Shown here piece after piece: positions 55,259-64,000 of a DNA stretch of 64,000 bases. The number at the start of each line of letters is the position of its first letter. The first letter of the stretch is position 1. Made by a program: the position numbers and the translations under genes. The notes beneath the pieces are model-generated. The model saw only the letters and a program-made list of their open reading frames with translations, was not told where the DNA came from and did not search any database. Origin of the DNA: Pseudomonas sp. (GTDB taxonomy: Bacteria > Pseudomonadota > Gammaproteobacteria > Pseudomonadales > Pseudomonadaceae); contig NZ_JAUYGD010000019.1 of assembly GCF_030690725.1 (NCBI RefSeq), positions 1 to 64,000 of the forward strand, written 5' to 3'.

Positions 55259-56422
55259 TCACGCTTTAGCGCGCTGTTCCAACACTTCTACGGCCGGCAA
55301 CACCTTGCCCTCGACGAACTCGAGGAAGGCGCCGCCACCGGTGGAGATATAGCTGATCTGCGCGCCAACGCCGTATTTGTCGATGGCGGCCAGGGTGTCA
55401 CCACCGCCGGCGATGGAGAACGCCGGGCTTTCAGCGATGGCCTGGGCCAGCACTTTGGTGCCGTTGCCGAACTGGTCGAATTCAAACACGCCGACCGGGC
55501 CGTTCCACAGGATGGTCTTCGACGACTTCAGCAGCTCGGCGAACTGCGCAGCGGTCTGCGGGCCGATATCCAGAATCATGTCGTCTTCAGCCACATCAGC
55601 CACCAGCTTGACGGTGGCTTCCGCGTCTTCGGCGAAGGCCTTGGCGACGACCACGTCGACCGGCAACGGCACGCTGACCTTGGCCGCGATGGCTTTGGCG
55701 GTATCCACCAGATCGGCCTCATACAGCGACTTGCCCACCGGGAAGCCGGCGGCCGCGAGGAAGGTGTTGGCGATACCGCCGCCGACGATCAACTGGTCAC
55801 AGATCTGGCTCAGGCTATTAAGCACATCGAGTTTGGTCGACACCTTGGAGCCGGCAACGATCGCGGCCATTGGCTTGGCCGGGTTACCCAGTGCCTTGCC
55901 CAGCGCATCCAGCTCGGCCGCCAGCAACGGGCCGGCGCAGGCAACCTTGGCGAACTTGGCCACGCCATGGGTCGAACCCTCGGCGCGGTGAGCGGTGCCG
56001 AAGGCGTCCATGACGAACACGTCGCACAGGGCGGCGTATTGCTGAGCCAGCTCGTCAGCGTTCTTTTTCTCGCCCTTGTTAAAGCGCACGTTCTCAAACA
56101 GCACGATCTCACCGGCCTTGAGCTCAACGCCGTTCAGGTAATCCGCCACCAGCGGCACGTCGCGGCCCAGGGCCTTGCTCAGGTAGGCGGCGACAGGCGC
56201 CAGGCTGTTCTCTGCGCTGAACTCGCCTTCAGTCGGACGCCCCAGGTGCGAGCAGACCATGACCGCTGCGCCCTTCTCCAGCGCCAGTTTGATAGTCGGC
56301 AGGGAGGCGAGGATGCGCGCGTCGCTCTTCACCACGCCGTCTTTTACCGGCACGTTGAGGTCTTCGCGGATCAGCACGCGCTTACCAGCGAGGTCGAGGT
56401 CGGTCATCTTCAGAACGGTCAT
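55259..56422 (-). CDS. pgk: Phosphoglycerate kinase
   Basis: The 387-residue enzyme has [15 protein letters not shown] (about 14-28), [11 protein letters not shown] and [15 protein letters not shown] at the N-domain. A C-terminal Rossmann domain carries the nucleotide-binding GGGDT near the end. It transfers the phosphate of 1,3-bisphosphoglycerate to ADP. It lies 4 bp from epd, so the two are cotranscribed. Confidence 0.97.
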   Translation of the reverse strand: MTVLKMTDLDLAGKRVLIREDLNVPVKDGVVKSDARILASLPTIKLALEKGAAVMVCSHLGRPTEGEFSAENSLAPVAAYLSKALGRDVPLVADYLNGVELKAGEIVLFENVRFNKGEKKNADELAQQYAALCDVFVMDAFGTAHRAEGSTHGVAKFAKVACAGPLLAAELDALGKALGNPAKPMAAIVAGSKVSTKLDVLNSLSQICDQLIVGGGIANTFLAAAGFPVGKSLYEADLVDTAKAIAAKVSVPLPVDVVVAKAFAEDAEATVKLVADVAEDDMILDIGPQTAAQFAELLKSSKTILWNGPVGVFEFDQFGNGTKVLAQAIAESPAFSIAGGGDTLAAIDKYGVGAQISYISTGGGAFLEFVEGKVLPAVEVLEQRAKA

Positions 56423-56426
56423 GTAA

Positions 56427-57482
56427 TCAGTCCTTCACGGGGGCTGGAGTAGTCAGAGAGAGAAAGTGTTCAGCAACATCGAGCATACGGTTAGCAAAGC
56501 CCCACTCGTTGTCGAACCAAGCCAGCAGGTTGACCAGACGCGGGCCGGAGACGCGGGTCTGGCTGCCGTCGACAATCGCCGAATGCGGGTCGTGGTTGAA
56601 ATCACAGCTGGCGTGGGGCAGTTCGGTGTAGGCCAGCAGGCCTTTCAGCGGGCCGCTCTCGGCCGCCTGACGCAACACCGCGTTGATCTCGGCCGCCGAC
56701 GTATCGCGGGCAGTCTGCAAGGTGATATCCAGGCACGAGACATTTACAGTCGGCACACGAATAGCTTTGGCCTGGATACGCCCGCTTAGTTCCGGCAGCA
56801 GGCGCTCGATACCGCGGGCCAGACCGGTGGACACCGGAATTACAGACTGGAAGGCCGAGCGCGTACGGCGCAGGTCTTCGTGGTGGTAGGCATCGATCAC
56901 CGGCTGATCGTTCATCGCCGAGTGGATGGTGGTGATCGACACGTACTCGATGCCCACCGTTTCATTCAGCAACTTGAGCAGCGGCACGCCGCAGTTGGTG
57001 GTGCAGGACGCGTTAGACACCAGCTGCTCGCGGCCGGTCAGGCAATCCTGATTAACCCCGTAGACCACCGTGGCGTCGATATCCGCCTCGCTGGCCATAG
57101 GTTGCGACAGCAGCATCCGCGGCGCGCCAGCATCGATAAAGCGCTGGGCATCGGCACGACTGGTGTATTGGCCAGAGCATTCGAGCAGCAGGTCGATATC
57201 CAGCGCGGCCCAATCGACGCCTTCCGGCGTGGCCTGGCGCAGCACTTTCACGCAGTCGCCATTGATATGCAGGCAATCGCCGTCGACTTTCACCTCGCCG
57301 GGAAAACGCCCGTGGGTGGAGTCGAAACGGGTCAGGTATTCGATGCTGGCCTGGTCGGCCAGGTCGTTCAGCGCGACGATTTCCAGCTGCGCCCCGGCGC
57401 CTCGCTCATGCAGCGCACGCAGCACGCAGCGGCCGATACGGCCATAACCGTTGAGGGCAATTCGATAGGGGCGCTTGGGCAT
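56427..57482 (-). CDS. epd: Erythrose-4-phosphate dehydrogenase (GAPDH family)
   Basis: The 351-residue protein starts [24 protein letters not shown], with a GxGxxG NAD site, the catalytic SNASCTTNC, and [15 protein letters not shown] near the C-terminus. Its place between tkt and pgk and its divergence from typical Gap point to erythrose-4-phosphate dehydrogenase, which makes the precursor of pyridoxal phosphate. A GapB-type glyceraldehyde-3-phosphate dehydrogenase is the alternative. Confidence 0.88.
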   Translation of the reverse strand: MPKRPYRIALNGYGRIGRCVLRALHERGAGAQLEIVALNDLADQASIEYLTRFDSTHGRFPGEVKVDGDCLHINGDCVKVLRQATPEGVDWAALDIDLLLECSGQYTSRADAQRFIDAGAPRMLLSQPMASEADIDATVVYGVNQDCLTGREQLVSNASCTTNCGVPLLKLLNETVGIEYVSITTIHSAMNDQPVIDAYHHEDLRRTRSAFQSVIPVSTGLARGIERLLPELSGRIQAKAIRVPTVNVSCLDITLQTARDTSAAEINAVLRQAAESGPLKGLLAYTELPHASCDFNHDPHSAIVDGSQTRVSGPRLVNLLAWFDNEWGFANRMLDVAEHFLSLTTPAPVKD

Positions 57483-57502
57483 GGTGGTCTCGATAGGGAA
57501 CC

Positions 57503-57538
57503 GTAGGATGGGTGAGCCGCAACGCGGCATCACCCATC
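57503..57538. repeat. GTAGG[T/A]TGGGT-type interspersed inverted repeat, copy 2
   Basis: GATGGGTGA pairs with TCACCCATC around a GCCGC...GCGGC stem. The sequence GTAGGATGGGTGAGCCGCAA relates it to the copy at 1021. It sits in the 66-bp gap between tkt and epd without separating them by a terminator. Confidence 0.7.
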
Positions 57539-57548
57539 ATTCGCCGGA

Positions 57549-59549
57549 TCAGGCGTCCAGCAGCTCGGCGGCGGTTTCCAGGATGTTTTCGACGGTGAAG
57601 CCGAATTCCTCGAACAGCGCCGGCGCGGGGGCAGACTCACCGAAGGTGGTCATGCCGATGATGCGACCTTCCAGACCCACGTACTTGTACCAGTAGTCGG
57701 CATGCGAGGCTTCGATGGCGATCCGCGCACCGACTTGCACTGGCAACACGGCCTGCTTGTAGCCGGCGTCCTGCTGGTCGAACACGCTGGTGGACGGCAT
57801 CGATACCACACGCACCTTGCGGCCTTGCTCGCTGAGTTTCTCGAACGCAGCGACGGCCAAACCGATTTCCGAACCGGTGGCGATCAGGATCAGTTCCGGC
57901 TCGCCAGCGCAGTCCTTCAATACATAACCACCACGGGCAACATCGGCCAGCTGCTGGGCGCTGCGCGACTGGTGCGGCAGATTCTGCCGGCTGAAGATCA
58001 GCGCGGATGGGCCGTCGTTACGCTCGATGGCGTATTTCCAGGCCACCGCCGATTCCACGGCGTCGCATGGGCGCCAGGTGTCGAGATTCGGCGTGCCACG
58101 CAGGCTGGCCAGCTGCTCGATTGGCTGGTGAGTCGGACCGTCTTCACCGAGACCGATGGAGTCGTGGGTGAACACGAACAGCACGCGCTGCTTCATCAGC
58201 GAGGCCATGCGCACGGCGTTGCGCGCGTATTCCATAAAGATCAGGAAGGTCGCGCCGTACGGCACGAAGCCGCCATGCAGAGCCACGCCGTTCATGATCG
58301 CGCTCATGCCGAACTCGCGCACGCCGTAGAACATATAGTTGCCGGACGCGTCGTCAGCCGACACGCCCTTGCAGCCTTTCCACAGGGTCAGGTTGGAGCC
58401 CGCGAGGTCCGCCGAGCCACCGAGGAATTCCGGCAGCAGTGGCCCGAAAGCGTTCAGTGCGTTCTGGCTGGCCTTGCGGCTGGCGATGGTTTCGCCCTTC
58501 TCAGCAACTTCCTGCACATAGGCAGCGGCTTTGGCGGCAAAATCGGCGGGCAGCTCACCAGCGACGCGGCGCTTAAACTCGCTGGCCAGCTCCGGATAAG
58601 CAGCGGCGTAGGCGGCGAAGCGTTGATCCCACTCGGCTTCGGCAGCGGCACCGGCTTGCTTGGCGTCCCACTCGGCGTAGATATCTGCGGGGATTTCGAA
58701 CGGGCCGTGGTTCCAGCCCAAGGTCGCGCGGGTCAGAGCGATTTCATCATTGCCCAGCGGCGCGCCGTGGCACTCTTCCTTGCCCTGCTTGTTCGGCGAA
58801 CCGAAGCCGATGGTGGTCTTGCAGCAGATCAGGGTCGGACGGTCGCTGGTTTTGCGCGCGGTTTCGATGGCGATCTTGATTTCGTCGGCGTCGTGGCCGT
58901 CGACATTGCGGATCACCTGCCAGCCGTAAGCTTCGAAGCGCGCCGGGGTGTCGTCGGTGAACCAGCCATGCACTTCGCCGTCGATGGAGATGCCGTTGTC
59001 ATCGTAGAAGGCGACCAACTTGCCCAGGCCCAGGGTGCCGGCAAGCGAGCAAACTTCATGGCTGATGCCTTCCATCATGCAACCGTCGCCGAGGAAGGCG
59101 TAGGTGAAGTGGTCAACGATCTGGTGGCCGTCGCGGTTGAACTGCGCGCCCAGCACTTTCTCGGCGATGGCGAAGCCAACAGCGTTGGCGATGCCTTGGC
59201 CCAGCGGGCCGGTGGTGGTTTCCACGCCTGGGGTATAGCCGTATTCCGGGTGGCCCGGGGTGCGGCTGTGCAGCTGGCGGAAGTTTTTCAGGTCTTCGAT
59301 GCCCAGGTCGTAACCGGTCAGGTGCAGCAGCGAGTAGATCAGCATTGAGCCGTGGCCGTTGGACAGCACAAAGCGGTCACGGTCAGCGAATTTCGGGTTG
59401 CTTGGATTGTGCTTGAGGAAATCACGCCACAGCACTTCGGCGATATCCGCCATACCCATCGGGGCACCGGGGTGGCCGCTGTTGGCTTTCTGCACGGCAT
59501 CCATGCTCAGGGCACGAATGGCATTGGCTCGCTCACGACGGCTGGGCAT
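57549..59549 (-). CDS. tkt: Transketolase
   Basis: The 666-residue enzyme starts [22 protein letters not shown] and has HPGAPMG, the thiamine diphosphate motif [22 protein letters not shown]...DDNGISIDG and the pyrimidine-domain motif [17 protein letters not shown]. It moves two-carbon units in the pentose phosphate pathway. A longer frame to 59654 has no family similarity in the extra part. It is the first gene of the minus-strand operon and is divergent from the ArsR-methyltransferase gene. Confidence 0.96.
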   Translation of the reverse strand: MPSRRERANAIRALSMDAVQKANSGHPGAPMGMADIAEVLWRDFLKHNPSNPKFADRDRFVLSNGHGSMLIYSLLHLTGYDLGIEDLKNFRQLHSRTPGHPEYGYTPGVETTTGPLGQGIANAVGFAIAEKVLGAQFNRDGHQIVDHFTYAFLGDGCMMEGISHEVCSLAGTLGLGKLVAFYDDNGISIDGEVHGWFTDDTPARFEAYGWQVIRNVDGHDADEIKIAIETARKTSDRPTLICCKTTIGFGSPNKQGKEECHGAPLGNDEIALTRATLGWNHGPFEIPADIYAEWDAKQAGAAAEAEWDQRFAAYAAAYPELASEFKRRVAGELPADFAAKAAAYVQEVAEKGETIASRKASQNALNAFGPLLPEFLGGSADLAGSNLTLWKGCKGVSADDASGNYMFYGVREFGMSAIMNGVALHGGFVPYGATFLIFMEYARNAVRMASLMKQRVLFVFTHDSIGLGEDGPTHQPIEQLASLRGTPNLDTWRPCDAVESAVAWKYAIERNDGPSALIFSRQNLPHQSRSAQQLADVARGGYVLKDCAGEPELILIATGSEIGLAVAAFEKLSEQGRKVRVVSMPSTSVFDQQDAGYKQAVLPVQVGARIAIEASHADYWYKYVGLEGRIIGMTTFGESAPAPALFEEFGFTVENILETAAELLDA

Positions 59550-59672
59550 CACTGAATCTCCTACGGGGCTGCTTGGGCAACTGGGGGTCGAAAAAGGCGG
59601 CCATTTTCGCCCAGCGGGGCCTGTCGGGGCAATGACAGATAGTCGCGCAGCCAATGTTTTCTGGCCTAAGCG

Positions 59673-59716
59673 CCAGCAAGGGCAATATCAAAACTTTTTG
59701 ATATTGCCCTTGCTGG
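59673..59716. promoter_or_regulatory. 44-bp palindromic operator candidate upstream of the ArsR-type regulator
   Basis: CCAGCAAGGGCAATATCAAAA (59673-59693) and its exact reverse complement (59696-59716) are separated by CT. The core ATATCAAAACTTTTTGATAT is the AT-rich dyad type bound by ArsR-family dimers. It lies 31 bp before the regulator start and 123 bp before the tkt start. Confidence 0.75.
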
Positions 59717-59747
59717 ATAAAAAGTGACCGACTAGACTGCCCAGCCT

Positions 59748-60775
59748 ATGAATATGCGCGCCTCCCATCTGGCCTTTGAGCCGGTCGACGCCCTCGCTGC
59801 CCTGTGCAAGGCCAGTGGTGATGCGCTGCGCCTGAACATTCTGCGCACCCTGGCCAACGACTCGTTCGGCGTACTGGAGCTGGCGCAGATCTTCGCCACC
59901 GGTCAATCCGGCATCAGTCACCACCTTAAAGTCCTGGCGCAAGCAGGCCTGGTAGCCACCCGCCGCGAAGGCAATGCGATCTTCTACCGCCGCGCCCTGG
60001 CTCAGGGTGAGCAACTGGGCAGTCGTCTGCATGCGGCGCTGCTGGAAGAGGTCGATCAGCTGTCGCTACCGGCCGAGGTGCAGGGACGGATTACCGAAGT
60101 GCATAGCCAGCGCGCGGCCGCCAGTCAGGAATTTTTCGCCCGCAGCGCGGCGAGCTTCCAGGCGCAGCAGGACCTGATCGCTGGCCTGCCGCAGTACCGC
60201 GACAGCGTGCTGGCCCTGCTCGATTCCCTGGGCTTTGCCCGTGACGCCAGCGCCGTGGAAATCGGCCCCGGTGACGGCGGCTTTCTCCCGGAATTGGCGC
60301 GGCGTTTCCAGCAGGTGCTGGCCCTCGACAACAGCGCGGCGATGCTTGAACTGGCCCGTCAACGTTGTACCGAGGAAGGCCTGGCCAATGTTCAGCTGCA
60401 ACTGGCCGACGCCCTGCAGGACGACTACCCCGCCGCCGACTGCCTGGTGCTGAACATGGTGCTACACCACTTCGCCGCCCCGGCCGACGCGCTCAAGCAG
60501 CTGGCGCAGCGCGTGAAACCCGGCGGCAGCCTGCTGATCACCGAACTGTGCAGCCACAACCAGAGCTGGGCCCGCGAGGCCTGCGGCGACCTCTGGCTGG
60601 GCTTCGAACAGGACGACCTGGCGCGCTGGGCTATAGCCGCCGGCCTCAACACCTGCGAAAGCCTCTATGTGGGCCTGCGCAACGGCTTCCAGATTCAGGT
60701 GCGGCACTTTGCCAAACCGCCACTCACTCATGGCCCACGGGCTGCAATTACCGGTAACCAACAGGAACCCGCACG

Positions 60776-60779
<4 letters not shown>
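59748..60779 (+). CDS. ArsR-type regulator fused to a SAM-dependent methyltransferase domain (SahR-like)
   Basis: The 343-residue protein has an N-terminal winged-helix domain (about 10-95; [23 protein letters not shown] recognition region) and a methyltransferase-like domain with [18 protein letters not shown] (motif I, about 163-180) and [12 protein letters not shown]. It ends in a 4-bp overlap with metK, so it shares its transcript. Regulators of this type that sit next to metK or ahcY are thought to sense S-adenosylhomocysteine or SAM (SahR); whether the methyltransferase part is catalytic or only a sensor is unknown. The palindrome just upstream suggests autoregulation. Confidence 0.85.
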
Positions 60780-61966
<1,187 letters not shown>

Positions 61967-61985
61967 GCCCAAATCGGCTGAATAG

Positions 61986-62009
61986 AAAACCCGCTACGGC
62001 GGGTTTTTT
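61986..62009. terminator. Bidirectional rho-independent terminator after metK
   Basis: AAAACCCGC and GCGGGTTTT form a 9-bp stem around TACG, with a T-run on the right. It serves metK, and possibly the convergent binding-protein gene ending at 62037. Confidence 0.88.
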
Positions 62010-62036
62010 ATTGCGCTCAACAGGCGACCCGCCGCA

Positions 62037-62951
62037 CTAGGGCATCGGCGTAAACCAATAGGCAGGCTTGTCGAACGGATGGTTCGAGGAAAGATGGGGG
62101 TTGGCAATCCTCAATGTGCGCCGACGATCCAGGCCGAGCTGCTCGATGGTGGCGGCATATTCTTCGGTAAACAGCCGATCCAGGGTGCCATCGGCAATCA
62201 GCGCCAGCATGCCCTCCTCGACACGCTGCGCGCGCAGCCGCCCCTCGTCGGTACGGGCAAACCAGAAGTACACCGGCAACGGGTAATACAGCAGCAACTC
62301 GCGCTCGATAGCCATCTGCGGGTATTGCGTGCGCCAATGCGCCAGCTCGCCACTCACCTCACTGACGCCTCGGCCGAAGGCATCGAAACGCCGCAGCATC
62401 AGCATATGGAACAGGCCCTCATAGCTGCTGCCGGTGACCACCGGTAAACCAGCAGCCCGGTACACCGCGACATCAGACCACTCACGCTGCTGACCAAAGC
62501 GCAGCTGGCGTAATTGCTCCAACGACTGCACACCGGCAAAGCGTGGCTGATCTTCGGCCTGAATCAGGAACACCCGGTAACCGAGCAAGCCCTTGTCGAC
62601 CGGAATCTTTACCGGCAGCAGCGCCTCTTCCAGGCTCTGCGTGGCATCCAGCACCAGGGTATTGAGGCCAACCTGCGGGCGCTGCATCTCGACCACCTGC
62701 AACTTCTCGCTCATGGGCTGGCCGGGTTCAAGCCGATAATCGCCGTACTTGCTGCGCGTCACCTCCAGCGCCGCACGCAATACGCGCCAGTGATAGTCAT
62801 AGCGCTGGTCACCCGCCGTTTCCGGCGCGTTGTGCACAAAACGCCACTGCGGCGCCACATCATCAGCCGCACGCACCACGCCAAAAGGCGCAAAGCCCAT
62901 AGCACACAGGCACACACACACCCGACTAAACCGCTGCAAACCCATTGGCAT
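62037..62951 (-). CDS. Periplasmic binding-protein-like exported protein (orphan)
   Basis: The 304-residue precursor has a signal peptide (MPMGLQRFSRVCVCLCAMGF...) cleaved near VRA-ADD. The mature part has a bilobal binding-protein pattern: LRAALEVTRSKYGDYRLEP, RFAGVQSLEQLRQLRFGQQ and GSSYEGLFHMLMLRRFDAFGRG, as in a branch of transport substrate-binding proteins common in Pseudomonas. Start 62951 was chosen with GGTGG upstream; 62945 is also possible. No transporter partner is adjacent. It is convergent with metK. Confidence 0.75.
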   Translation of the reverse strand: MPMGLQRFSRVCVCLCAMGFAPFGVVRAADDVAPQWRFVHNAPETAGDQRYDYHWRVLRAALEVTRSKYGDYRLEPGQPMSEKLQVVEMQRPQVGLNTLVLDATQSLEEALLPVKIPVDKGLLGYRVFLIQAEDQPRFAGVQSLEQLRQLRFGQQREWSDVAVYRAAGLPVVTGSSYEGLFHMLMLRRFDAFGRGVSEVSGELAHWRTQYPQMAIERELLLYYPLPVYFWFARTDEGRLRAQRVEEGMLALIADGTLDRLFTEEYAATIEQLGLDRRRTLRIANPHLSSNHPFDKPAYWFTPMP

Positions 62952-63000
62952 AACGACAACCACCCCCAAACACGCGCTAAAGCGGACCCGACAAGCATAG

Positions 63001-64000
<1,000 letters not shown>

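Overview
The window is a GC-rich gammaproteobacterial chromosome segment, almost certainly from a Pseudomonas. The run hemE-gltD-gltB-(SPOR protein)-aroB-aroK-pilQPONM-ponA-maeB-(M48 protease)-(thermonuclease)-rpmE-priA, and the run fba-pgk-epd-tkt-(ArsR regulator)-metK, reproduce gene orders known from Pseudomonas genomes such as PAO1. Several families of palindromic intergenic repeats (REP-like) are also typical of the genus. No rRNA, tRNA, CRISPR array, phage or insertion sequence was recognised.

Region 1 (1-11647, + strand) is the distal part of an aryl polyene / xanthomonadin-type pigment cluster. It holds an aromatic amino acid ammonia-lyase (cut by the window start), a thioesterase, a LolA-like carrier, an MMPL exporter, a CPA2-like antiporter, a flavoprotein with halogenase motifs, a methyltransferase, a DUF3261 lipoprotein and the chain-building set ketosynthase / dehydratase / ketoreductase / ketosynthase. 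Nearly all genes overlap by 1-14 bp. The exception is a 392-bp block of palindromic repeats between the thioesterase and LolA genes, which appears to have supplied a new start codon to the LolA gene. Region 2 (11670-12860) has three small exported-protein genes ending in a strong terminator.

Region 3 (12977-37504) is the conserved housekeeping block: haem synthesis, glutamate synthase, shikimate pathway, type IV pilus alignment and secretin complex, PBP1A, malic enzyme, a periplasmic protease, a nuclease, ribosomal protein L31 and the replication restart helicase. pilN-pilQ are much more AT-rich than pilM and the flanking genes, which points to replacement by recombination.

Region 4 (37646-53592) is a mixed segment: DbpA helicase, a dual-receiver diguanylate cyclase, two orphan periplasmic binding proteins, a GNAT enzyme, a YhiN-type flavoprotein, a YccS-type membrane protein, a Gre-like factor, a YgjP peptidase, a PQQ sugar dehydrogenase, a hydrolase and a secreted M9 collagenase. 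It is bounded on both sides by inverted copies of one 120-bp structured repeat whose internal stems covary. The first copy lies exactly where priA loses its usual neighbour.

Region 5 (53719-64000) is the central carbon operon fba-(MliC-like)-pgk-epd-tkt on the minus strand. It diverges from an ArsR-methyltransferase regulator and metK across a 44-bp palindrome. A third orphan binding protein and the start of ligB, cut by the window end, follow.
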